The notes below the pieces were generated by a model that worked only from the letters and a program-made list of their open reading frames with translations, had not been told where the DNA came from and ran no database searches. DNA of 10,295 bases, taken from assembly GCA_049794535.1 (NCBI GenBank), contig JBARCX010000082.1, forward strand, positions 1 through 10,295. Reading direction: 5' to 3'. A program made the position numbers and the translations under genes. Below are positions 1 to 7,122 of this stretch, in pieces (position 1 is the stretch's first letter; every line of letters begins with the position of its first letter). This DNA is from JBARCX01 sp049794535. Lineage in GTDB: Bacteria > Pseudomonadota > Gammaproteobacteria > Xanthomonadales > Rhodanobacteraceae.

Positions 1-654
1 GCGGCAGGCCGGGACCCTGGCGAGGTATCCAGACTGCCGGTCCGCAAGACATTTGGTCCGGAACTGATCCGCGCCGCAGCGGCAATGGGCCTGCGCCGCT
101 TCGGTGAGAACAAAGTGCAGGAGATTCGCGACAAATCCGGTCCGCTGGCCGATTGCGGCATCGACTGGGTCGTGATCGGCCACCTGCAGACGAATAAGGT
201 CAAGGATGTGGCGCGATTGGCGAGCGAAGTGCAGTCGCTAGATCGGCTTGAGCTGGCCGACGCGCTACACCGGCGCCTGCAACTGGAAGGGCGTGCGATT
301 GACGTGCTGGTGCAAGTGAAGACGGCGCAAGAAGAGAGCAAATACGGCCTTTCACCCCATGAGTTGCCTGCCTTTCTCGATGCGTTGCGTGGTTTCGACA
401 CCTTGCGCGTACGCGGCCTGATGACCCTGGCGACCCATAGCGACGACCCTGGCGAGGTACGCGCCTGCTTCCGTCAGTTGCGCGAGCTACGCGATATTTC
501 GGAGACGCAAGGTCATGTTTTATCACGACTTTCGATGGGGATGAGCGGCGATTTTCCGCTGGCTATCGCCGAGGGTGCGACCGAGGTGCGGATTGGTACA
601 GCCATCTTCGGCCGAAGGGCCTATCCGGATAGTCATGATGGGTTGGGGGTATAA
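1..654 (+). CDS. yggS: YggS/YBL036C-family PLP-binding protein (PLP homeostasis), 5' truncated
   Basis: This is the 3' part of a gene whose reading frame is open back to base 1, so the start lies outside the window. The visible 217 residues form a single alanine-racemase-like (fold-type III) PLP barrel. Family landmarks seen are FGENKVQE, the IGHLQTNK motif, QSLDRLELA, VRGLMTLA, LSMGMSGDF, and EGATEVRIGTAIFG near the C-terminus, which binds the PLP phosphate in the family. The Schiff-base lysine (Lys36 in E. coli YggS) is the AAG at 46-48. YggS proteins have no known catalytic reaction; they bind PLP and help control free PLP and vitamin B6 balance in the cytoplasm. About 15-20 N-terminal residues appear to be missing. 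One oddity: the residue before the lysine is Arg (CGC, 43-45) where the family almost always has Ser. The TAA stop at 652-654 runs straight into AT-rich DNA. The family assignment is firm; the function of this copy is inferred. Confidence 0.93.
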   Translation, partial: AAGRDPGEVSRLPVRKTFGPELIRAAAAMGLRRFGENKVQEIRDKSGPLADCGIDWVVIGHLQTNKVKDVARLASEVQSLDRLELADALHRRLQLEGRAIDVLVQVKTAQEESKYGLSPHELPAFLDALRGFDTLRVRGLMTLATHSDDPGEVRACFRQLRELRDISETQGHVLSRLSMGMSGDFPLAIAEGATEVRIGTAIFGRRAYPDSHDGLGV

Positions 655-824
655 AAAGACTATTAAATTTTGGGCCGCCTACTGCGATGATTTTTCATTT
701 TATATATATAAATCAATTGCATGCTCATCATTTTTAGGCGTTAGTGCGTTAGCGAACGATAGAGTTTAGTTAACCTCAATCGAACAAGTGGCCTATCTCC
801 CTTTGTTACCTTCACTGCTTCGTC
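655..824 (+). promoter_or_regulatory. AT-rich intergenic region, probable promoter/leader of the nlpC gene
   Basis: This non-coding gap is far richer in A/T than its surroundings, especially 655-735, with T-runs and an alternating TA stretch at 701-710 that supplies several -10-like hexamers (for example TATAAA at 707-712). I could not find a convincing -35 at proper spacing, so no promoter is placed exactly. Small imperfect inverted repeats flank the TA stretch (TGATTT near 688 against AAATCA near 710). Position, strand and composition suggest that the promoter for the NlpC/P60 gene lies here; this is inference. Confidence 0.4.
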
Positions 825-854
825 ACGGGCGCCAGCAATAACGGCGCCCGTTTT
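825..854 (+). terminator. GC-rich hairpin followed by TTTT, terminator or leader attenuator
   Basis: ACGGGCGCC (825-833) pairs perfectly with GGCGCCCGT (843-851) across a 9-nt loop, and the right arm runs into TTTT (851-854). This is the classic form of a rho-independent terminator on the + strand. It ends only 25 bases before the start codon of the NlpC/P60 gene. It may therefore end yggS transcription or, if nlpC is transcribed from the AT-rich region upstream, act as a conditional attenuator in the nlpC leader. The sequence alone does not decide between these. Confidence 0.6.
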
Positions 855-879
855 GTGAACCGCAAGGGGATTCTCCTGC

Positions 880-1581
880 ATGCCCATCAAGCGATCGATC
901 GCACTCGCTGTGCTGGCCTCGGCCCTAGTAACTTCAGGTCCGCTGCTCGCTACAACTAGCACCGCCGATGTTTCTGCTCAGGTCATCGCTAAGGTCACGA
1001 CCCCTCTGCTGAACCAGCTTCCGATTTTCAATCCCGCGCCGATGCTGGCGCAGACTGCGGTCCCCACTCAGATTGCTGCCCCCGCTGCCAAGTCGAACGC
1101 TCCGGCGTCTGACGTTGCGGATGCGGATGACAATTCGGCAGATGGCGACCAGACACTCGATCTACGCAAGACGCTGATCGATCTGGCCATGCAGCTGCGT
1201 AATAGCCGGTACGTGCGTGGCGGACATGATCCGTCCACTGGTTTCGATTGCAGCGGTTTCGTCCGCTACGTATTCGCCCATGCCATTGGCCTGGAGCTGC
1301 CGACCAACTCGGCCTCGCAGTTCAATGCAGGGCACAAAGTCAGCCGCGACGAAATGAAGCCGGGTGATCTGGTGTTCTTCCGCACTGCTGATCGTCATGG
1401 CAAGGGTCGCATCTCGCATGTGGGTATTTACCTCAGCGAAGGTCGCTTCATTCATTCGCCGCGTCGTGGCGAGACCGTGCGTGTGGATAGCCTTGAAACG
1501 GCCTACTGGGCCAAGCGTTTCGCCGGCGCCAAGCGCCCTGACGCGATGGCGCAGATCGATTCGACCGGTAATAACGGTTGA
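880..1581 (+). CDS. Exported NlpC/P60-family cell-wall peptidase
   Basis: This 233-residue protein begins with a signal peptide (Lys4-Arg5, a hydrophobic run to about residue 24, likely cut near residues 25-30). A low-complexity Ala/Pro/Asp-rich linker covers roughly 55-92, and an NlpC/P60 domain covers about 95-217. The catalytic Cys is C124 in the FDCSGF motif, the first His is H180 in SHVGIYL, and the third residue is H192 in FIHSPRRG. The YVRGG segment before the Cys and the PGDLVFF strand after it are also typical. Such enzymes cut peptide bonds in peptidoglycan stems, usually next to D-Glu or DAP, in the periplasm. The linker suggests a tethered or free periplasmic enzyme with no separate wall-binding domain; no lipobox is seen. 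A purine-rich AAGGGGA at 864-870 stands 9 bases before the ATG and supports this start. Substrate and exact bond are unknown. The 36-bp palindrome just after the stop probably ends the transcript. Confidence 0.9.
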   Translation: MPIKRSIALAVLASALVTSGPLLATTSTADVSAQVIAKVTTPLLNQLPIFNPAPMLAQTAVPTQIAAPAAKSNAPASDVADADDNSADGDQTLDLRKTLIDLAMQLRNSRYVRGGHDPSTGFDCSGFVRYVFAHAIGLELPTNSASQFNAGHKVSRDEMKPGDLVFFRTADRHGKGRISHVGIYLSEGRFIHSPRRGETVRVDSLETAYWAKRFAGAKRPDAMAQIDSTGNNG

Positions 1582-1601
1582 TCTCAGCTCGCTAAGAATC
1601 T

Positions 1602-1637
1602 AACGAAGAAGGCCGCCCATGGGCGGCCTTCTTCGTT
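1602..1637. terminator. Perfect 36-bp palindrome, likely bidirectional terminator
   Basis: Bases 1602-1618 and 1621-1637 are exact reverse complements around a central AT, so the whole 36 bp is a perfect palindrome. The GC-rich core (GGCCGCCC/GGGCGGCC) is flanked by TTCTTCGTT on whichever strand is read 3', giving a U-rich 3' arm rather than a separate T-run. It lies between the convergent nlpC gene and TonB-receptor gene, where a two-way terminator is expected. Function is inferred from structure and position. Confidence 0.75.
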
Positions 1638-1705
1638 GTGGCTGATTGTCGTTGGGATTGTCGTCGTGCAGAGTGTGCGCACGACGGAGACATGGAGCAG
1701 CTCTC

Positions 1706-4294
1706 TCAGAACTTGTAGTTCACGCCCAGATTCACGAAGCGACCACGTGGATCAACCTGCGAGCTGTCGTAGTAGGTGTTGGACGGATCCCACGGTGGTA
1801 GGCGGTTCTGCAGATTCTGCACAGCGAGAGTGATCGTCGTCTTGGCAATGCCGGTGTACGCGATCGACAGGTCGAGCGTGCTCCAGTTCTTTACTTGTGT
1901 GGGGTACGCCGGGCTGAGCAGATTGGCTGGGTTTTGCTTGTAGCCGCCAACGTAATACCAGGTCAGTGTGCTGGCGAAATCACCGATCGCCCAATTCAAC
2001 CCTGTGCTGCCGCGCCAATGTGGTAACGAGCCGAAGATGTTGGTGCCCGCACCATTCACGGGTGCCTGGCCGGCTGCCAGCGGTTCGCTGTACTTGAACA
2101 GGCGGGTCCAGGTGCCATCGAGCGTGAAGGTACCGAAGTCTTGCGTGTGTAGCGCATGCTTGAAATCGATGTCCACGCCATCGGTGGTCAGGCTCTGCTG
2201 ATTGATGTACTGGTTGTAGATCGTGGTGATCTGGCCTTGTGCATCGCGGATCACGCGTGGATCCTTGTTGTCCACCATGGCCTGCTCGTTGTCCGGCCCG
2301 ATGATGCCGTTCTGCACTATGTGGTAGTAGTCCACGCCGACGCTGGTATCTGCAGTGGGCGAGATGACAAAACCAGCGTTGTAGTTGCTCGAGCGCTCTG
2401 GTTTCAGATTTGGATTGGAGGCGTATACCTCGGTGTAGCCACGCGGCTGACCCGGCGCAATCGGGTCATACGGATCGATCACCGAGCCATAGGCGATGGC
2501 CGTGCTGTGAGTAATCTCCGGCAACGAGGGTGCACGGAAGCCACGTGAGAACGATCCACGCAGCAGCAACCAATCCAGTGGCTGATAGCGCAGGCTGAAC
2601 TTGGGGGCGAAGGCATTGCCGAAATCGCTGTAGTGGTCAACGCGTCCGGCAATATTCGCCTCCAGCGTGCTGAGCAGCGGCACGTTGAATTCCACATAGG
2701 CCGCCTGGACGTTGCGCGAGCCATCAATGATGTCGATGGCTGGGCGTAGCTCGGTTCCCGAAAGCACTGCGCCGGAGGTCTGCGAATTGATCGATTCGTT
2801 GCGGAACTGGTAACCCGTGGCGAAGCCCACCGTGCCAGCCGGAAGGTCGAAGAGCTGGGTGGTGGCGGTAGCGTCCAGCGATGAGAGTGTGGATGTCGCT
2901 GGGCGCACGGTTGCAATCCGCAATGCATCGACGACCGATGCCGGATTGCCGGTCGACGCCAGATCGTAGCCGCCATCGGCGAGCAGCGACTGGAATGCAT
3001 AGCGGTTGCCGAAGTTCGTCACGTCTTCATTCAATCGACTTTCCGAGCGCTCGGCCGATACATCCCAATCCCACGCGCCGGTATGACCCTTGATGCCGCC
3101 GAGCACGCGATAAAACGTGGTGTGATCGCGCTTGTTGCGTTGGCCCAGATCCCAGAGATTGGTATTGATCGGTGTCGGTACGTTGTAGGGATTGGCTGGA
3201 TTGCCAGCCGGCAGCGTCGTGTTGATATTGACCAATTGCTGCGTGGAGTTATTCCACGCACGCAAGCCGCTGCCGATCGCCAGCGGCGACCCGAAGATGA
3301 AAGACGCATCGCTGCGGCTGTACATCGCCTCACCGTAAGCCTGGATGTCGTCGGTCAGTTTGATCGTGGTTTTCAGTACGGCGTGATAACGCTCGATGCC
3401 GGGAATCAGCGTGGTGTACTGCGCCGGGTTGTATGCCCACACGTTGTCGCTCGCACCTGGGGTGATGGCGCTGTAGGGCACCTTCTGCACCGGGCCGACC
3501 GCGTTGGCGAAGCCCTGGATCGGATCGTTGTTGTAGTAATTGGTAGGCACCCAGGCCAGGGTGCCGCCGGGTTTGTTGCGAAAATCGCTGTTGCGCAGCC
3601 AGCTCACATCATCCTGGTTCAGTTGGTTGCTACGTGTGCCGTCGACGGCGAACAGCACGTTGTAGCCATCTTTTTTGATGTCGCCATGGCCGAACAGTAG
3701 ATGGAAGTCGTGCTCGGTTTGGCCTGTACCTTCGGTGCTACCGCCGTAGCTCACGCCAGCTTCGGCACCTTGATAGTTCTGCTTGAGGATGATGTTGACC
3801 ACACCGGCGATGGCATCGGAGCCATACACCGCGGAGGCACCGTCCTTGAGCACTTCGATGCGCTCCACGGCTGCCAGCGGCAATGAATTCAGATCAACGA
3901 AGGTTTCTTGCAGGTTGTAGGCCGTGGCGTAGTTCGCTACACGCTTGCCATCCACTAGTACCAACGTGTTCTGCTGACCCAGTCCGCGTAATGAAATGCC
4001 AGCGGTACCCGCTGAGAAGCTGCCGGTGACTTGTTCGTTGACGCTATTGCCGGTGTTGGCGGAAATCGAACGTAGAAGGTCGGGCAGAGTGGTCTTGCCA
4101 CTGGTTTCGATTTGCGCGGCGGTGATCACCTGGACCGGGCTAGGGCCCTCCAGATCGGTGGTTTTGATATTGGACCCCGTGACGCTGACAGCCTGTAACT
4201 GGGTAGCTTTGCTCTTGTCGTCGTCTTGGGCGTGCAATGCCGATGCTGCCAGTACGGAAGCAATGGCGAGGGGAAGGAGGCTGGACTTAAACAT
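1706..4294 (-). CDS. TonB-dependent outer-membrane receptor
   Basis: This is a complete 862-residue receptor. Residues 1-22 are a signal peptide (Lys3, hydrophobic core, ALHA cleavage site before Gln23). A TonB-box-like segment, LQAVSVTGS, sits at about 33-41. The plug domain covers about 50-170, with PSPVQVITAAQI, ISLRGLG, NTLVLVDGKRV, and the signature VERIEVLKDGASAVYGSDA followed by IAGVVNIILK. The rest is the 22-strand beta-barrel, ending in a terminal Phe (GVNYKF), the usual BamA recognition signal. Such receptors import scarce ligands across the outer membrane using TonB-ExbB-ExbD energy. There is no N-terminal signalling (secretin/TonB short) domain before the plug, so FecA-type sigma-factor signalling is unlikely. 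The ligand cannot be read from sequence; siderophore, peptide and carbohydrate are all possible, and no biosynthetic or periplasmic-binding partner is next to it. The start codon is supported by the signal peptide and an AGGAAA about 12 bases upstream. The gene has its own divergent upstream region and appears monocistronic. Confidence 0.93.
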   Translation of the reverse strand: MFKSSLLPLAIASVLAASALHAQDDDKSKATQLQAVSVTGSNIKTTDLEGPSPVQVITAAQIETSGKTTLPDLLRSISANTGNSVNEQVTGSFSAGTAGISLRGLGQQNTLVLVDGKRVANYATAYNLQETFVDLNSLPLAAVERIEVLKDGASAVYGSDAIAGVVNIILKQNYQGAEAGVSYGGSTEGTGQTEHDFHLLFGHGDIKKDGYNVLFAVDGTRSNQLNQDDVSWLRNSDFRNKPGGTLAWVPTNYYNNDPIQGFANAVGPVQKVPYSAITPGASDNVWAYNPAQYTTLIPGIERYHAVLKTTIKLTDDIQAYGEAMYSRSDASFIFGSPLAIGSGLRAWNNSTQQLVNINTTLPAGNPANPYNVPTPINTNLWDLGQRNKRDHTTFYRVLGGIKGHTGAWDWDVSAERSESRLNEDVTNFGNRYAFQSLLADGGYDLASTGNPASVVDALRIATVRPATSTLSSLDATATTQLFDLPAGTVGFATGYQFRNESINSQTSGAVLSGTELRPAIDIIDGSRNVQAAYVEFNVPLLSTLEANIAGRVDHYSDFGNAFAPKFSLRYQPLDWLLLRGSFSRGFRAPSLPEITHSTAIAYGSVIDPYDPIAPGQPRGYTEVYASNPNLKPERSSNYNAGFVISPTADTSVGVDYYHIVQNGIIGPDNEQAMVDNKDPRVIRDAQGQITTIYNQYINQQSLTTDGVDIDFKHALHTQDFGTFTLDGTWTRLFKYSEPLAAGQAPVNGAGTNIFGSLPHWRGSTGLNWAIGDFASTLTWYYVGGYKQNPANLLSPAYPTQVKNWSTLDLSIAYTGIAKTTITLAVQNLQNRLPPWDPSNTYYDSSQVDPRGRFVNLGVNYKF

Positions 4295-4364
4295 GGGGTC
4301 GCAAATTTCCTGTGTGCAACATCCCAGTCCGGCGTATGAGCCAGACGTGCGGATGCATCGATGT

Positions 4365-4382
4365 GAACAGCGGGGGCTGTTC
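4365..4382. promoter_or_regulatory. Inverted repeat upstream of the TonB receptor, possible operator or 5'-UTR hairpin
   Basis: GAACAGC and GCTGTTC form a perfect 7-bp inverted repeat around GGGG, ending about 70 bases upstream of the receptor start codon. It could be a repressor site or a hairpin in the receptor mRNA leader. It does not match a Fur box or the E. coli LexA consensus. Regulatory function is inference only. Confidence 0.3.
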
Positions 4383-4800
4383 GGGGGATAAGACGCCGGG
4401 GTTGGCGTTAGAGAGGGAGCGCGGGTGATGCGCTCAAGGCTGTGGGGTCAGCCGATACAACAACGACACATTCGATGACAACAATAAGTTGCGCCGTGGG
4501 CGGGGCAAATAGTTTCGTGGATCGAATGGAAGGTAAGCGAACGAAGCATTGGAATATCCTAAGGACGTACGGGACTTTCAGCAGTGCACGATCAACAGCC
4601 GCAACACATCGCCATAGGGCGATGAGCGGTGTCGATGGCGTTGCAAAAGGCCTGGATATTCACGACTTCTTGGATTCCCGAGGTGCCTGGATAGAAAGGC
4701 GCGGACTAAAGGATGTGCTTCAGTATAGCCGTCCATTTGCTCATCGTTTGTATGCGCTGTCAACGGCTTTGTTGTTCACGCGTTGCAAGTAACCTTTTTT

Positions 4801-4824
4801 ATTTGGATGTATAGACGTCCAAAT
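4801..4824. promoter_or_regulatory. 10-bp-arm inverted repeat upstream of the rhomboid gene, possible operator
   Basis: ATTTGGATGT (4801-4810) and ACGTCCAAAT (4815-4824) are complementary over ten positions, with one T:G mismatch as DNA or wobble as RNA, around an ATAG loop. A T-run lies directly before it at 4795-4800, and the centre contains a TATAGA that could be a -10 element. The order (T-run before the hairpin on the + strand) argues against a + strand terminator, so an operator overlapping a promoter is the more likely reading. This is inference. Confidence 0.35.
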
Positions 4825-4835
4825 GGATGGCGTTG

Positions 4836-4854
4836 CCTTGCTGCGCAAGGTTTT
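4836..4854 (+). terminator. Weak terminator-like hairpin in the leader of the rhomboid gene
   Basis: CCTTGC (4836-4841) pairs with GCAAGG (4845-4850) around a 3-base loop, followed at once by TTTT (4851-4854). The stem is short for an efficient terminator. It lies about 130 bases before the rhomboid start, so it could act as a leader pause or attenuator, or be chance. Confidence 0.25.
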
Positions 4855-4880
4855 GCTGGTAGTGGTGTGGCGAATTGTCG

Positions 4881-4903
4881 CAGGGTGTCCCCTGCTGTAG
4901 GGG
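4881..4903 (+). promoter_or_regulatory. Two mutually exclusive hairpins before the rhomboid gene
   Basis: CAGGG (4881-4885) can pair with CCCTG (4890-4894), while the overlapping CCCCT (4889-4893) can instead pair with AGGGG (4899-4903). Both stems are perfect 5-bp helices and share one arm, so only one can form at a time. It resembles the switch geometry of leader regulators but is small and matches no riboswitch family I know. Confidence 0.22.
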
Positions 4904-4983
4904 CGACTCATTCTCGGGCTACATGCATGGCGGCAACACGTCGCAGCCATTACGCTTGGCGGATCAGTTCCCTGGAATGCCCT

Positions 4984-5634
4984 ATGCCGCTCAACCTGCC
5001 GCCGGTCACCCGTAACCTGCTGATTGCCAATATCGTGGTGTTTTTGTTGCAGCAGGTGATGGGCGATACCCTGCTGGTGCATTTCGCGCTATGGCCGTGG
5101 GGGCCGGACCAACTGGCGCAAGCGGCCAATGGAGTGGTGTCGGTGGGTTTTCGCCCGTGGCAGCTGGTGAGCTATGCCTTCATGCATGGCGGGTTTACCC
5201 ACATTCTGTTCAACATGTTCGCGCTGTACATGTTCGGTGGTCCGATCGAGCGTACGTTTGGTGCGCGCCCCTTCCTGATTTACTACTTCGTTTGCCTGAT
5301 CGTGGCCGGGCTGGCGCAGTTGGCGGTGACGTACTACTTCACGCCTGGGTTCTCTCCTACGCTGGGTGCATCTGGCGCGGTTTTCGGCCTGCTTCTGGCG
5401 TTCGGCATGATGTATCCGCACGAGAAGATGATGCTTATTTTCCTGCCGATTCCGATTCCGGCGTGGTTGTTCGTGTCCGGTTACGCGGCGGTCGAGTTGG
5501 TGTTCGGCGTTACCGGCTTCGATCCCGGCGTGGCTCATTTCGCGCACTTGGGTGGAGCGTTAGGTGGTCTGGTGATGATCGAATACTGGCGTGGCCATTT
5601 GCCGATCAAGCCGAAACGCCGGCTGATGCGCTGA
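4984..5634 (+). CDS. Rhomboid-family intramembrane serine protease
   Basis: This is a 216-residue polytopic membrane protein of compact bacterial rhomboid type, with about six transmembrane segments and very short soluble tails. The catalytic Ser is S130 in GASGAVFG and the catalytic His is most likely H188 in AHFAHLGGALGG. H73 and N77 in THILFNMFALYMFGG match the oxyanion-hole His and Asn of E. coli GlpG, and the IERTFG motif of the L1 loop is present (88-93). All active-site residues are thus kept, and the protein should cut helix-destabilised transmembrane substrates within the inner membrane. The substrate is unknown. I chose the ATG at 4984 because family similarity begins at MPLNLPPVTRNLLIANI. 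The frame is open further upstream to 4783, but the extra residues are Arg-rich and unlike the family. The ribosome site is weak (TGGA, about 7 bases before). The permease starts 30 bases after the stop, so co-transcription is likely. Confidence 0.93.
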   Translation: MPLNLPPVTRNLLIANIVVFLLQQVMGDTLLVHFALWPWGPDQLAQAANGVVSVGFRPWQLVSYAFMHGGFTHILFNMFALYMFGGPIERTFGARPFLIYYFVCLIVAGLAQLAVTYYFTPGFSPTLGASGAVFGLLLAFGMMYPHEKMMLIFLPIPIPAWLFVSGYAAVELVFGVTGFDPGVAHFAHLGGALGGLVMIEYWRGHLPIKPKRRLMR

Positions 5635-5664
5635 TAACTCTTTAAGGACTATGGATTTCCCTGC

Positions 5665-7032
5665 ATGAATCAACATCTCCAGCGTCGACTCGGTCCGCGC
5701 CTTATTACCTTCATGGCGCTGGGCATGGCCATTGGCGCAGGCCTGTTCCTAGGGTCGGCGGATGCCATTCGGCTGGCCGGGCCCTCGGTGATGTTTGCCT
5801 ACCTGTTCGGTGGCGCGATGATCTACATCATCATGCGCGCGCTGGGCGAGATGGCGGTGCAGGATCCCGTGGCCGGTTCGTTCAGTGCGTACGCGCACCG
5901 CTACCTCGGACCGTATGCGGGTTATCTGACCGGCTGGAATTACTGGATCCTGATGGTTGGCGTGGGTATGGCCGAGAGCACCGCGGTCGGCATCTATATG
6001 AAGGCGTGGTTCCCTGATCTGCCGCAATGGATCTGGGTGTTCGGCAGCGTAGTGATGATCGGCGGCCTGAATCTGCTGGCGGTCAAGGTCTACGGCGAAA
6101 TGGAGTTCTGGTTCACCTCGATCAAAGTGCTGGCCGTGGTGCTGATGATCCTCGGCGGCGCCACCATGATCTGGCTGGGCTGGGGTAACGGCGGTAAGCC
6201 AATTGGGCTGGGCAACCTGTGGCAGCACGGTGGTTGGTTCCCGAATGGCGTGACCGGCATGCTGCTGGCGTTGCCCGTGGTGGTATTCGCGTTCGGCGGC
6301 ATCGAGACCATCGGTATTGCTGCCGGTGAGGCAGCCGACCCACAACGCAGCATCCCACGCGCCGTCAATTCGGTGCTGTGGCGCATCCTGATTTTCTACG
6401 TCGGCGCGCTGTTCGTCATCATGGCGATCTACCCATGGGATCAACTTGGCACCCAAGGCAGCCCCTTTGTAAGCACCTTCGCCAAGCTCGGTATTCCGCA
6501 CGCTCATGGGCTGATCAACTTCGTGGTCATCACGGCGGCGTTGTCTGGCTTCAACAGCACGACCTTCAGCGGTAGCCGCATGCTCTATAGCCTGTCGACC
6601 CAGGGCAAGGCGCCCGCGGGGCTGCGTCAGGTCAATGCGCACGGCGTACCACTCCGCGCGGTATTGGTGACGCTGTTATGCCTGGTGCTGGGCGTGGTGC
6701 TGAACTACCTGCTGCCGGAGCGGATCTTCGCGATGATGATGTCGATCCTCGCGTTCAACACCGTATGGACCTGGGCGATGATTCTGATCGCACATTTCAG
6801 CTATCGCCGTAAACATCAGGCCACGGGATTCCAGTTGCGCTGGTGGCCGCTGAGCAGCGTGGTGTGCCTTGCGTTTCTCGCCTTCGTGCTGGTCATGCTC
6901 GGCTGGAGTCCGGATACGCGCGTGGCGTTGTATGTCGGTGCCGGCTGGATCGTGTTGTTGACCGCTGCGTACTGGGGCTTTGGCATTGGTCGCCGCATGC
7001 GTGAGGCGGAGCCTTTGGTTGCATCGTCTTGA
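5665..7032 (+). CDS. AAT-family amino acid permease, ProY-like
   Basis: This 455-residue inner-membrane transporter of the APC superfamily has about twelve hydrophobic segments. The family marks are FMALGMAIGAGLFLGSADAI at 16-35 (the unwound TM1 GxGLF substrate site), the conserved RALGEMAV at 58-65, FAFGGIETIGIAAGEA at 208-223, and DPQRSIPRAVNSV after it. The sequence closely recalls E. coli ProY throughout, for example IYPWDQLGTQGSPFV and NLWQHGGWF, more than it does CycA, AnsP or LysP. It should import one or more neutral or related amino acids by proton symport. The substrate cannot be assigned: ProY itself is poorly characterised. An AAGGA at 5644-5648 lies 16 bases before the chosen ATG. 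The nearer ATG at 5651 is out of frame and stops after five codons, so 5665 is preferred. It sits between the rhomboid and racemase genes, all on the same strand. Confidence 0.9.
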   Translation: MNQHLQRRLGPRLITFMALGMAIGAGLFLGSADAIRLAGPSVMFAYLFGGAMIYIIMRALGEMAVQDPVAGSFSAYAHRYLGPYAGYLTGWNYWILMVGVGMAESTAVGIYMKAWFPDLPQWIWVFGSVVMIGGLNLLAVKVYGEMEFWFTSIKVLAVVLMILGGATMIWLGWGNGGKPIGLGNLWQHGGWFPNGVTGMLLALPVVVFAFGGIETIGIAAGEAADPQRSIPRAVNSVLWRILIFYVGALFVIMAIYPWDQLGTQGSPFVSTFAKLGIPHAHGLINFVVITAALSGFNSTTFSGSRMLYSLSTQGKAPAGLRQVNAHGVPLRAVLVTLLCLVLGVVLNYLLPERIFAMMMSILAFNTVWTWAMILIAHFSYRRKHQATGFQLRWWPLSSVVCLAFLAFVLVMLGWSPDTRVALYVGAGWIVLLTAAYWGFGIGRRMREAEPLVASS

Positions 7033-7107
7033 TGCTCGCCGTTTTGATATGGGCTATCGAGAGTAAGTGACGCTCGGGATAGCGGTGCCATCCATCGGAG
7101 CGTAAGC

Positions 7108-7114
7108 AAAGGAG
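7108..7114 (+). promoter_or_regulatory. Ribosome binding site deciding the racemase start
   Basis: AAAGGAG ends 8 bases before the ATG at 7123, which is ideal spacing. A possible GTG start at 7114 overlaps this site and would add only three residues, so the ATG is taken as the real start. The 90 bases between the permease stop and this gene show no clear terminator, only a weak interrupted stem of GCTATC against GATAGC. Confidence 0.7.
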
Positions 7115-7122
7115 TGGCTGAG

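Larger units (their letters stand above)
4295..4983. other. Long divergent intergenic region between TonB receptor and rhomboid genes
   Basis: No convincing gene is seen in these 689 bases. Open frames exist on both strands (for example a GTG-started one at 4442-4792, +), but their translations show no domain, signal peptide or family resemblance and lack a good ribosome site. The region must hold the receptor promoter (- strand) and, in its right part, the promoter of the rhomboid-permease-racemase genes (+ strand). On the - strand a TTGACA lies at 4763-4758 and a TATACT at 4727-4722, but the 30-base gap between them is too long for one sigma-70 promoter. Small perfect inverted repeats at 4365-4382, 4606-4623 (CATCGCC, ATAG loop, GGCGATG), 4801-4824, 4836-4850 and 4881-4903 are its main structure. 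Confidence 0.5.

Noticed and set aside
655..879. Known riboswitch (c-di-GMP or c-di-AMP class) before the nlpC gene
   Set aside because: None of the conserved core motifs of those classes could be found in this leader.
3083..3700. 205-codon open frame antisense to the TonB receptor
   Set aside because: Shadow of the receptor coding sequence; its Val/Ile/Asp/Arg-rich translation has no family features.
4365..4382. Possible LexA/SOS box in the TonB receptor upstream region
   Set aside because: The arms are in the opposite order (ACAG then CTGT) and spacing to the E. coli LexA consensus, so it is not an SOS box.
4442..4792. 116-codon open frame (GTG start) in the divergent intergenic region
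   Set aside because: No recognisable domain, signal peptide, membrane segment or good ribosome site; composition is Ser/Thr/Arg-rich as in chance frames.
4811..4821. AGACGTCC resembling half of a MetJ box
   Set aside because: One mismatch and no tandem second box; no methionine gene nearby.
4783..4983. 67-residue N-terminal extension of the rhomboid protein
   Set aside because: It would start at TTG without a ribosome site, is Arg-rich and unlike rhomboid N-termini; homology begins at the ATG at 4984.
5749..6642. 297-codon open frame antisense to the permease
   Set aside because: His/Arg/Gln-rich translation typical of the reverse strand of a membrane-protein gene; no domain seen.
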